NCBI RefSeq assembly: GCF_020085105.1
Contig: NC_058043.1
Coordinates: 16,792,167 to 16,856,166 of the forward strand
Origin: Siniperca chuatsi
Taxonomy: Eukaryota > Chordata > Actinopteri > Centrarchiformes > Sinipercidae
Length of the DNA: 64,000 nucleotides
Direction of reading: 5' to 3'
Of this stretch, positions 36,863 to 48,700 are shown piece by piece. Position numbers and translations under genes: made by a program. The notes under the pieces were generated by a model. That model had not been told where the DNA came from, ran no database searches, and worked only from the letters and a program-made list of their open reading frames with translations. How positions within the stretch are numbered: the first letter of the stretch is position 1; every line of letters begins with the position of its first letter.

Positions 36863-37608
36863 GGTGTAGTGTAAACATAGCTGAAATAATCTGCTATTGG
36901 GCTACATGGCAAGAAAGAGCTGTAGGCCCCAGTTTACCCCCTATTTGTGGTAATTTAGTCAAATGCAAAATTATTTAGGAATGTGCCGTGTGTAAATTTT
37001 GACACAGGTAGGCATAAAAGGTAATAATGTAATTGTCTTTAATGCCCTTATCATGTCATTTTATAATGTTCTTAAATGATGCATATTCCCAAACAAATTT
37101 GGCATTACTGTAATCAAATTAACACAAATCAAATGACACATCCATTTACATGTAAAGGGACCCTTCAATTCACAAACTGGGAATAGTATGACCATAGAAA
37201 AACATATGCAGTATGGTTGTATTTTGAGGTTCTATTCAGTGATGGGTGATTGGTGAAACAACGCTTTATTCTGAAAAAACTAACCGGAAGTTTTATTTTT
37301 TTTCTGGCCGGTGGAGCTACGTAACAACGTAGCACGTTGGATTTATAGCATAGTTACTTGGGAACAGATAATGTTACATTCATGAGTCGTAAAGTTACCG
37401 TAATGTGGCAGTTATTTGGTAAAGTATGTCTCTGTTAAAGTCCCGTCTGCTAGCCTTAAATCAACAAAAGTTTAGCAGGAGCAGGTAACGGTTACGTTTC
37501 ATCCACCTTCAGTTCCGGGTTCTTTTTGGCTGAAAGTGCGAGTTCACTTTAGGTGAAAACCTGGCGGTTGCAGGTGAGCCGCCTAGGTCCACATTCGTTG
37601 TCTTTAAC

Positions 37609-38745
37609 ATGGTTCACAACAAAGAGCCTGAATCTGAGCCTCGGTTCTACGGTTATACCAGAACAGCTTCCGCAGTGCTGACACACTTTATCTGCATTGT
37701 CTTCACTGTATTTATTGCAGTTCTCTCTCGGCCGGGTTCAAGTGAGTGCGCTTGTTATTCAAGCATCTTCATGTCACTGTCCTTGTTGGCCAACCATTTG
37801 TTCATTTGATTTAATGCATTTGTTTTATTTTAGGTTGGTTTTCCTGGCATCCTTTCTTTATGACACTAGCGGTAAGTTTCAAAATACATATTTTCAGCTG
37901 AAATAAGTTCAATCAAACCCTCCAATTTTCATTTTTAGAGCTGAAACAGTCAGTTAATCAATTGGTTTCTCAACAGAAAATTAAATATTTTGTTGACTGA
38001 TTAATTGTGTAGGCCATTTCCAAGAAAAAAAATGCCCAGAATTCACTGGTTCCAGCTTCTCAAACATACAATTTGAATATCTCAACTTGGGCTTTGGGAA
38101 ATTATGATGGACATTGTATGGTATTTTGTAGGCCAAAAGATTAATCAATGAATCAAGAATATCTACTGATTAATCAATGATGACGATGATGATGTAACGG
38201 TGAGTAGCAGCCCTATTTGATTTTCTTTCCTTTTCCACTAGTTCTCCTTCTTCATGACAGAAGCCATACTCCTTTTCTCCCCCCATGGCTCCCCCATCAA
38301 AAGGTTTTCACACAAGACAAAAGGTCGTGTTCACTGGATCCTGCAGTGCCTCTGCGTGTCTTGTGCAGTCCTGGGTCTGGCAGCCATCTCATACAACAAA
38401 CACCTGAATGGTAAACCCCACTTCACCTCGTGGCACGGTCTGCTGGGCCTGCTCACAGTGTGCGTGGTGGGGTTTCAGTCTTTGGCAGCTGTGCCTCTCA
38501 TCTACCACTCTCTGGCCAAAGGCTGGTCCCTGGCCAAACTCAAACGCTACCATGCAGCCTCTGGACTCGTCACATACCTGCTCAGCAGTGCCAGCCTGCT
38601 CCTCGGCCTCAGTTCTGCCTGGTTCACTGCATCTGTTGGGGAATATGCCTGGTACCTGTCAGCACTCTGCCCTGCTCTCACTGCCCTCGTCATGATGAAC
38701 CAAGTCACCAGTGCGTACATGGCTAAGAAACGGTTGCAGTCCTGA
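37609..38745 (+). CDS. CYB561D2: Cytochrome b561 domain-containing protein 2
   Basis: Six-pass, di-haem transmembrane ferrireductase of the cytochrome b561 family, thought to move electrons across endomembranes using ascorbate. Coding exons are 37609-37741, 37834-37871 and 38242-38745, giving 224 residues (human 222). The 38-base middle exon encodes WFSWHPFFMTLA. Candidate haem ligands are H50 (SWHPFF), H88 (GRVHWI), H122 (TSWHGLLG) and H161 (KRYHAASG), with family-like spacing. Hydrophobic segments cover residues about 22-40, 50-70, 90-108, 123-145, 162-180 and 190-210. The C-terminus, YMAKKRLQS, is basic. The gene converges with RAD54L2. TMEM115, its usual neighbour, was not seen. Confidence 0.95.
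37935..38214. repeat. Teleost CAGCCCT-ended dispersed repeat (copy A)
   Basis: Fills most of CYB561D2 intron 2. It begins AGAGCTGAAACAGTCAGTTA and ends GTAGCAGCCCTA, with GGTTCCAGCTTCTCAAAC and TTGGGCTTTGGGAAATTATG inside. This is a very common fish element; a copy in the opposite orientation is at 60057-60365. Confidence 0.7.
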
Positions 38746-39037
38746 CAGAAGACACAATGTCGATACTTTTAACAAAACACTCACTGAATACTTATGCAAG
38801 GTTTGCCTGCGAGATAGATTTTTTTAGTCATGTGCAATCAGTTATATTTGCATGGAATTCCAAAAGGAACTGATTTTTGCAGCTGTACGCCTCTTCGAAG
38901 GTCTTGTCAAAACACAAGCACCGGTGCCAAATGTGGATAATGAAATATTTTTCTTTTCTTGCCTTTTTTTCATAACATACACAGGACTGTAGTTACCATT
39001 GAGGACACTGAGGTCATGTCTTTTTTTGTTTTTTTTC

Positions 39038-39310
39038 GTAACACTTTATTTGGATAGTCCGCCTACAGATAGTTTATAGAATTTGTAACATTTCAACTGT
39101 TTCACATTGTAGCTGTTTAACAGATTATCAATAGAGTATATGTGACAATTCATGAACATACCCTAACCAAGATGTTTTTTTGTGCCCAAACCTAGAAAAT
39201 GGCTTTATTTGGTAACCAGTTGAATTGTTGAATCTCAACTAATAAGCCGTTGAAATGTTACAAATGCTCTATAAACTATCTGTAGGCGGAATATCCAAAT
39301 AAAGCGTAAC
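39038..39310. mobile_element. Foldback MITE with 60-bp terminal inverted repeats
   Basis: The left arm, GTAACACTTTATTTGGATAG onward to CATTTCAAC (39038-39098), is mirrored by the right arm from GTTGAAATGTTACAAA to GCGTAAC (39249-39310) with few differences. The inner region of about 150 bases has no coding frame. It lies 290 bases beyond the CYB561D2 stop, so it may form part of that transcript's 3' UTR. Confidence 0.85.
39298..39303 (+). terminator. Candidate CYB561D2 polyadenylation signal inside the MITE
   Basis: AATAAA on the plus strand, about 550 bases after the CYB561D2 stop and within the right arm of the foldback MITE. Other AATAAA words follow (39537 and 39902), so use of this one is uncertain. 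Confidence 0.35.
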
Positions 39311-39414
39311 CGTTTTTTCTAGGAATTTGGGTGGTGTTTAATGACTTGAAGGGTGTTAATTTGACAATTACACACATATTTCACATGTTGAGATTTTTTT
39401 AGTTCTTTCTGATA

Positions 39415-39640
39415 TCTTTAGCCATGCTAGCTTCAGTTTATGACCAAATACTGGCAAAACTAATGACATTCCCATCAGCCTCAGCTCTACTTTGTGTTTA
39501 GTGCTAATTAGCTAATGTTAGCATGCTAACATTCTTAAATAAAATGGTGAACATGGCAAACATTATACCTGCTCAACGTCGGCATGCTAGCGTTAGCATT
39601 TAGCAAAGCAGCTGCTAGCATGGCTGTAGACTCTTAGTCA
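39415..39640. repeat. GCTAACATGCTAGC-type percomorph repeat fragment
   Basis: Contains ATGACATTCCCATCAGCCTC, TTAGCATGCTAACATTC, AAATGGTGAACATGGCAAAC and GCATGCTAGCGTTAGCATTT. This text is familiar from one of the commonest repeats in percomorph fishes. Only part of the element is present. Confidence 0.7.
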
Positions 39641-39977
39641 TCTTTTAGACTAAATTGCTTAAAATATGACTGATTTTAGGGCTCTCACACACTCAAAAAT
39701 CAATTAATTAAATAATGAAAATAAAGGGTTTTAATATTCTCTACCAAGATCGCAAACCGTGAAGTGTGAAGACCTCTGTTTCTAAAATCTGGGCTACGGC
39801 CCTGAATATACAGTATGTTGAATTTTTGTATCTCAGGTTGTTTATTATCCTGCCTTTTGACAATTTATGCTGCCTCTGATTCCTTATTAAGCCACGTTTG
39901 AATAAATAACATCATACTGAAGATATATTGTAAATTAAGGGCATTTGTAAATGATTCACACTGCAATAGAAGAGTGT

Positions 39978-39983
39978 TTTATT
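39978..39983 (-). terminator. Candidate distal RAD54L2 polyadenylation signal
   Basis: TTTATT on the plus strand reads AATAAA on the minus strand. Use of this site would give RAD54L2 a 3' UTR of about 2.8 kb, ending some 1.2 kb from the CYB561D2 stop. Confidence 0.35.
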
Positions 39984-42793
39984 GTTAAAATAACATTGAT
40001 AACACAGTCATATTCTGCTTCGATCTAGGCTGCATGTACGAAATTCTTACTGGATCAGCCGTCAATGGGTCAAAGTGAACAAAAGGTTAAAAAACGTAAT
40101 TACAAAAAACAATATATTTCCCATCATAAATAAATACATTTCAGACACTTACACTGAAACAAGGGAAACTGCCAGGTGAGTGAATACCAATAAGAAGTTA
40201 TAAAAAAACAAAAACAAAAAAAAGAAATATTCCCATTAAACATAAAAATGCACATCATTGACAAATGGCAGACAGGTTTTGTTTTATAAACTGATGATTC
40301 CCAAGATTAAAATGCAGTGTAAGTGCAAGTATTTCCAACGGATGGAGAAGACTGAGAATAAAGACATGGCGTCAGTATGATGTACCTTGTACAGTTCGCA
40401 AGCAGATATGATCCTTTTTCAAAGTGCCAGCTTCACCTTCAAATCTGAAACAAACCACCACAAGTCCCCATGACATGTGGAAGAAGACTGGAGATGTCCT
40501 TGATGATAGAAATGAAGCATCCAGAACAACAACACGTTAGGAGCCAGTAGCAAAAACAACAAAAAATGAACAGTACTTAGACTGTGGGAGCAAAAAGTCC
40601 CCACAAGAAAACATCTCCACAAAAAAATTGAACGTCATAGGGAATGACCTGTTGTCTCAGGTTATCCAGTGTTTTCTAAAGGCTAATAACCACGGTGTCT
40701 AGCCTATTTTACCAAAGGAGGAAAGGGACCTTCCTAAATCTACATACCTTGAGGTGTCATCACAACACAAACACAAGGCTACAGAGAACAGCAAAGACCT
40801 AAACTCCCTAAAGCACCGCAGACCTACACTGACTGACACTACTCACAGAAGCTACTTACACTGCACTGCTTTTAAAGACACACCTCTGTGAAAAGCTACC
40901 ACATAATGGCACTGTCAGTTTGGTAAGGCCACCACACCACCTGACCTGGTTCTGTCACAGTCACAGGTGGTTGTAATGAATGTTATCTGGTTTGATGGTT
41001 GGTGGCTACATTGACTTAAGGTTTTATACACTGAGGCTGCATGAATGCAATGTTTTCTACAGTTTAGGTAATATTTGTTCTCAGCAAGGTTCTGAAAATA
41101 AATCCATAAGAAACTACATGTAGGGTGTAGGTTGACTGAGTTTTGATATCAACAAATGGTGGGGACGCTAAAGTAATAACTGCAACAAAAGACAGCTGAC
41201 CAGCTTTTGCAAATGAGTTAACAACATTAAACCTTGGTTTGTGCTCCTTTTGGCTTTGACACTTGGTGCTTTTAGTCACAATGCCGAATCTGCCCTACAC
41301 ACAACGATCCCCGACACCGACTGTTTAAATGCTCAGTAGTTCTTCCAACAGATTTGTAAAAAGGATGTACCAAGATGAATGCTAAGACTCAAGACCCCTT
41401 TGTGTTATTTAAGGCTAAAAATGAAAGAACACAGTCCGAATCCTTGTCCCAGCCCCTGTGTTATCAAAGGCTAACATGAAAGTACATTCATTTTTGTTTT
41501 AAGGGAAAAGAAAAAGTAAATTAAAAAGTTTAATGTAAATTTGTTTCCCCAGCATACATGCAAGGGCTTATTTCTCATCATGATAGTCACTGTAATAATG
41601 AACCATCTCCCTACAACCAAAAACTACACACTGCACAGTATTGACTTGTAATATAAACAATGATAATGACTGCTATTTACAAAGTATCAACATGTTCAGT
41701 TATAGTATCACACATATCCTTTCAACTGGGGATGCTACGATGTCTATCAAATTGCTAGACTAAAATCTGCTCTGAAAGCCTAAAATTTGTTATTAAAGGT
41801 ACACCTTGAAGGATTTTCTCTAAATATATTGTCAACTGAATTTTGACAAACATTAACACCACATTCTGTAGCCACTGTTTTTATTATTGTGGTATGCAGC
41901 CTTCCAGTTTTTTTTTTTTTTTTACTAGAAAAGGTAAAGTAAATTAGTGTTCAGCAGGTGAGTACAGCTGACACGTGTAACAACAAGTCAAATTTTGGTT
42001 TGCACTCGACAGTTTCACAGCAATATGTCATGACACAATCCAACAAGTTTTCATCACATCATTCCACCTGAATTCAGAGGAAATTAAACTAACAGCACGG
42101 CGAGGCCTTCCTTAAAAGTGTAGCAGGAGAGGCTGTGCTTAGAAAGCCCCCGAAAGATTCAGCTGGTCCTCTTACGACAAAGGTCTGTACCCACTGCTCC
42201 GATGCTCCAGCTGAACAAGTCTGGGATATTCAGCATAAGGATTTGTTACTATGACTTTGTAAAGTCATTAAGGTACAAGTTGATTCTCTCATTTGCAGGT
42301 GAGAGTCTGTGTGTTTGTGTTTGAAGTTTAATGAGACCATTAGGAATGGGAATGCAGTTTATTTCACTGATGATTAGGTGAATGATATAAACTGCTTAAA
42401 TGGCTAGCCTAACAGCAAGGCCGAACCACATATAAAACTTATCACAATCTTTTCCAATTTCATTATACGTGTTAAAGATTAACATAAATTTTTAGTTCCT
42501 GAAAAGTTTTCTTTTCTCATTTTTTCTTTAGATTCCCAGTCACTTCATCATTGTAGAATTTCACTCTTTTCTCCTGACCTCATTTGCATTCTGATGTGTT
42601 TACACATTCAGAATATAACAATGCACATGACCATCAATCATCAATTTATACGTTAGGGCAGATACTGTAACAAAATTAATTTAGTTTGTTTAGTCATGTA
42701 AATGGGAATCATTCCCATCCCTAAATGTACTTTATGTTAACAATGATTGATAAAATTGTGTGTGAAACTGCCTCTCCAGGACATTTTGAGTCT
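39984..42793 (-). other. Probable long 3' UTR of RAD54L2
   Basis: No coding exon was recognised. It directly follows the RAD54L2 stop codon on the minus strand and reaches a candidate AATAAA. There are poly-T and poly-A runs, for example at 41908-41924. The assignment rests on position only. Confidence 0.45.
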
Positions 42794-45700
42794 CTACTGT
42801 CCTGTCACCTCTATAACATCGTCATCAGAACTGCTGCCGCCATTCTCCGTACTCTGATGTCTATCCGGCTGGGTGAGAGCTGCCCCCAGCAGGCTGGAAG
42901 TTGGATTGTTGAAATGGGAGAGGAAATTAGATGTAGTAGAGCTGGAGTTAGGCGCAGGGAATCTGCCTGACCCGGAGAGGAGAGAGGTGGGGAACATCCT
43001 TGGTTCAGGGAGCAGCGACTGACTGTAGTTGAGAGGGAAGCCTGGCGAAAGCAGGCCAGCCATGTTGGGATTGATCAAGTACGGAGGCAGAGAACCTGAT
43101 GCCAGGGAGGAAGAAGTTGCTGCAGAGGGTGTAGATGACATAGGAATGGTGGTGGAAGCAGAGGAGAAAACAGTGGGCAGAGAGGACGAGGAGGGGGCAG
43201 GAAGGTGTCCGTTCCCTGTGGCAGACGGTCTCAGTAGGTCCGAACCTGCAGAGGGGAACATGGTCTGTAGGTCAGCCAGCGTTTGTCCTGGTGTCTGAAG
43301 GAATGACGATCCACCACTACCACCCATCAGAAGTGGATGACTCATGTGACCTAGGTTCCCCAGTAGGGAGGAGGAGTTCAGACCCACAGTAGGAAAACTG
43401 AGCCCACTGGAGCCCATGGACAGTCCAGGGAAACGTGTTGCAGCAGAGGTGCGTTTGCTTCCTATTTGTGCATTGCTCTCGCTTTCAGTACTCCTGCGTT
43501 TGCTGCCACGCATCTCTAAAGCTGAGCTCAGCAGGTCGTCACCGAGTTGCCTGCTGAGATCACCAGTCTGATTATTTTGCGAACTGCCTCCATCCCCTGC
43601 TGGTACAGCCGACACGTCGGACGGTGTTGGCAATTCATTGCCCATGCTAGCGGTGGCATCACCTGTGGATGCAGTGTAGCGGCTGATCTCTCTGAGAATC
43701 TCAGAGCTTAAGGGAGAGGAGGGCTGCGGATCCCCATTGGGGGATTGCTGCTGTTGGTCCACAGGGGATGAACAGCCATTACTGACTGGATGGATCAGGG
43801 AACCCTGGGGGTCTGTGGGGGAGAGAGAAATGTCAGGAGACATGCACATTGTCTCTGCCTCTCCCTGAATTATTTATTCTGGAAATAAGACGGTGTAGTC
43901 AAATATGTACTTTAATGTACAAATAGTATTAGAAACCAATAAATAAACATTGCACAAATGATAAGCAGTGATCTTAATTAACATATTTAGGGGTTAAAGG
44001 CGTACTCTAGATTTAGTGTTGCACTTCCATAAAGTTGGGGGCTTGTCAGAAACATATTAAAATAAGAATGGTTACAATCTGTGCAGCAGAAGTTGAGATA
44101 GTTTAGTCCCTAGTGAGGTTCAAGACCCCAAATCTCTGGATCCTACATTTCCCATTATGCAATATGATATCATCTTTGATTAGACCCCCCCCCCCATCAC
44201 ACCTCCAGTTTGTAACACAGGCTTTCTGTAATAAATTTGAACACTAAAGCCAAAATTGAGACAACCCTGATGACATCACTAAGACATCATTGTTATTTCT
44301 AAGACTATAGAAAGATCCTTCCAGAGCCACCACAAGACATTTTACAACAGTTTTCACAAGTTTGTATAGTACTTCTCATAACAAGCAACCTGAACTTCAT
44401 GTGTAAAAGAACACCACCCTCAGAGTTGTTTGGATGGTTGTAATGCAAAACTTTGTAGCAGGAACCAAGAATAATAGATATGAATTTGTACCTCTTGAAG
44501 CAGCAGAGCCCACGACTGCTGGTCTACTGATCTTTCCAGATCGAATGGCAAAAATTCTTCCATCATTCGTCCTAATGTAGGTACCTGTGGTGGAGAAAAC
44601 ATCAAGTGATAGAGGAAGTATCTCAAAATGCTTTGTATGTAGAGAGCGATTGTTGTGTTGTTTTAACTACCTTTAGATCCTCTGATAACATGGATGCTCT
44701 CTCCTGCACTAATTCGAGCTTGAACATCTGTTGTGCTGTTGGCTCCTGGGATTACAATATCTGTAGATCCAGACAAAATGGCTGATGTTAATGTCTGGTC
44801 ATTACATTTCACAAGACAAGTTCATTTCTCTTCTATTGAAAGATGAAATGGTTAAATTCATTCAAAATGTAACATTTTGGGGGTGGTGTGTAATTTTCAA
44901 TGATTTAAGCATTTAAAAAAATATTACACATTACCAGTTGTGGTGACGATCCTCTGCACGTAAACTCCAGCTTTCTGCAGGAAGTTGACAGGCAGGCTGC
45001 CAGCGGAGCTGGAGCCAGCCATGCCCATGCCCACTTGGCGAGGCATCATGGGGATTGGGGTCGACTGGATGGGCCTGACACTTGCCACAGGCTTGTCATC
45101 TGGTCGTGCCATGGGACGCCTGAAAATATGAGGGCTGAATTCATGAGATGCCCACACACATACTCTAACAGCTGTGACTAATCCGATTGAAATTTATTAC
45201 AAGAAAACCAAAAAGAAAAACCAAAAAAGGAGCAACATATTTAGAGTTACAACCTCAAACAAACCAACAAATATGATTATTATTTTTGGAGGTGTATTTT
45301 TGCCAGTAAGCAAGGCAGACTTCCAGATTTCTAAGGGGATTTTGTCCAGGGTGGATGCAACTGCACAGACTTCTGTATATTTTGGTGGAGGAAAGTGTGA
45401 ATATCAAGAAAACACTGCTTGTTAGTTTGTGGTTGTAGCTGAGCTAGTCAGGAACAGTTTTACTGTGAAACAAACCATTGGCATCTATTAGCCACTACGC
45501 AAACAATTAATGAGATACCCAAAAGGAATGCAAGCTAAAAGACGCAGTCTGAAACCCACCAGCCTCGTTGGTTAAAAGCTGGTATGTTTGTGAGCGTCTG
45601 ATCGCTGGTTGGATAATAGGGGGCATATGATGGGCGAGAGTAGGGCACAGAGGCTCGTTTCTCGTCCTCATAGCTCTTCTTGGCGGCTCTCTTCTCTGCT

Positions 45701-48700
45701 TTGGTCAGTTTAGACTCCTTGCGGTCCACCAGCAGAGACTCATGATGGAAAGGTTGCTGATGAGACAAATGGAAAGAGGGAAATTGAACAACAGATCAAC
45801 CGTCGGATTGGATTTTCCATGCAAGAGGCAGGTTGATCTCGGACATGCCATAGCAAGCTCGCCACTTATATGGGATTCACAATATTATAAAAACAGTCAT
45901 ACTCCTTTCCGTTTCCTCTCCTGCTCACATATTTCACCAGCTCTTTGCAGACAGGATTTTAGTTTTACTAGGTAAGCTGGGGAAATGTAACTGATACTAG
46001 AATTTATGTGGGGTTTTCATCACATCCACATTGGCCATGTCCATACTGTTTTCAGGCTATGTGCTCTCACACAAGTCACTATTCTACTGTTATTCACTGA
46101 CTGTGAAATTCCCAGTAAAAATAACCTTATTTCACAATAGTACTTTGAAATCCTCAATTAAAATGAGCCATTTCATGTGGAAGATGAGTCTTTCTGGTCT
46201 TGTGTTTTTTTTGGTTAGTGCTGAGGCATTGAGAAGTTTTTGTACTCTGCAGCCCCCCTACCTGGACATAAAGTGAACATATACTAAGAACCCAGAGCAT
46301 CAAAACAGTCAGTAGTACTTACCAGAAGGCCAATACTTGTGTCAGTTTCAAGTAAGTTACCAAATACCTATATTTAAACATCAAACCACCAAAACTGCCT
46401 TTCTCGCAGAGTCTAAGCTTATGAGTAACACCCATCATGCAACTGTACCTTGGTGATGAGGTGTGGGTAAAGATGACAAGCTTGGTACATCACTGCTTCA
46501 AAGTCCTCCCGGGATGCCAGGGAGCTGTTGTCAGGTTCCTCTTCCACAAAATGCAGCAGCGACTCCACTTCCTTACGAGTGAAGTTCAGCACTGGGTTCA
46601 GGTCATCAACCACACGGTCTTTAAACACACACAGACGCAACATTTTAAGACTGGATATGATTCAGGTAGATGTTAGTAATTGCCAACACTAGATCTGTAT
46701 GTATAAGTATGTGTTAGTAGTGCTTGGGTAAGGGCTTAATAATGACACAAAATATGACAAATATAATTCAAATATTCAAATATAATTCCATGACATAATA
46801 CCAGTATTCATTCAAGAATTACGAGTCAAATCAAGAATTCAAATAAAGTGATTGGATAATAAAAAGGAATGTGAATATGCAAAAATGCAATATAAATGCA
46901 ATGTCTAACTAACAGATGGTTCGCATGTACAAATCTCTTACCAGACATGCCCTGTTTGGAGACTTGTCTGTCATAGATCTTTTTCTCCAAGGTGAAATCA
47001 CAGACAAGGCGGTAAATGTAGCAGGGTTTCCTCTGACCATAGCGGTACACCCTACACACCGCTTGGGCATCATGACATGGGTTCCAGGAGGCATCAAACA
47101 CAACGACACGGTTGGCCCCGATCAGATTTACCCCCAAGCAGCCAGCTCTGAAAGGAACACAGCAAATGAAAGATAAAAGTTGTGCCAGTTTATAGAGGAA
47201 GTGTGAAAAAAGCTTTAAAAAAATAGAGAGCAGAGACACATACCTTGTAGAAAGTAGAAAGACCCATGTTGCGTTGTTCTCTGGATCATTAAACTGATTG
47301 ATAAGTCGCTCTCTTTCTGAGGCAGACGTACTCCCATCCAGTCCTGTAGACAGACATACAACATCTCTCTACACTGAAGCATCGAAACACCTGAACAGAC
47401 ATTTCCTTGCAGCTAAATGAAGTAGAGTGTATCATGGTAATATTTTTCATTGAATACTTAAGATAAGATAAAGCTGGGAGATTTTTAATCCTGGACATTT
47501 CTACTGAATTCTTATAGAAGTACCTTTTCATCTTGGCAGAACAGTAAAATTACTGGAGGAATCTATAATTATCCCTGGGAGATTTACGTACAATATATAG
47601 AAAAAGAACAATTTCAAACATCTTTGTCAAATTGCAAATAGATTGCTCCTAAACTTGTTTCCAGAGCGCAGTGTAAATTTGCCAAGACAAATGATCAAAT
47701 GGGAGAACTTGAGAATTTGCAGCCAGTGACACAAAATCAATAGAGACTATGACAGCTTTGAGGTTTCAGTGCTGATGACCACACTTTTCTGCAGAGTTGC
47801 TGGTTTGGAAGGAGAGCACAGATTGGCTGACTCACTGTAGTAATTGAGGTTGCGAACCCAGTTTTGGCTCTGGGTGTCAGAGGAGGCGATGCCTGCCGGC
47901 ATGGGTCTCTTTGATAAGAAGTCCTCAATGACGGTCAGGGTGGACAAACTTTGACTAGTGGGCACACAGCAGAGACAGATAATAAGGGGTAAGAAAATTG
48001 TGCTTTGGTATGAGATACATTCAAGCTGTTATAGAACAAAACAGACTTCAAATGACTGCAGTGTTCTATAGACTTATACACTTTGTCAAGAGTTAGAATT
48101 AATCAGTCAGATGTGTTTTTAATAGTCACAGTACTGCTGTATGTACCTATATGGCTACAAACAACCATCAATTTTGATTAACTAAAGGCCATACTTGTGG
48201 TTAATTGTGAAATCCCTGCTTACAAAAGTAACGAATAAAAGAAGCAGAAAACCTCAGAACGTAGGATTCAAATATTAATTACCAACGGTTTGTAAAAAGC
48301 TCTAAAAAAGCTCCAAAAACGTCTGATTAAATAGCTGAAATGCAGAGTGAGTCTACCTTTTCTCTAAGCTGCTTAAGGGTGGATTTATGTTTAACGCAAT
48401 GTGCTTTGGTCAGAGGACTTACCTAAAGACCAAAATCTTGTCTTTTCTTCTCACACTCTCATCAATCAAATGGAAGAGCAGAACCATCTTGGCAGAGTTC
48501 TCCAGAACTCCTGTGTGGTAGTTTGACATTATATCCTTTGCCTGAGACATATGAATGGAAGAAAAGGCTGTTGAATTAAAAGGCAATGTGTCTCCCAAAG
48601 ACAGAAAGAAACAACAAACCCCTGTACGAACATGACAATGAAGATTACATGTTGGAATTATCACAACTGAACAGTAAGTATATTTCAATATTTGAAACTT

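Noticed and set aside
42725-43298. Plus-strand frames rich in G, E and A
   Set aside because: They lie antisense to the last RAD54L2 exon, whose Ser/Pro-rich codons generate long open frames on the other strand.
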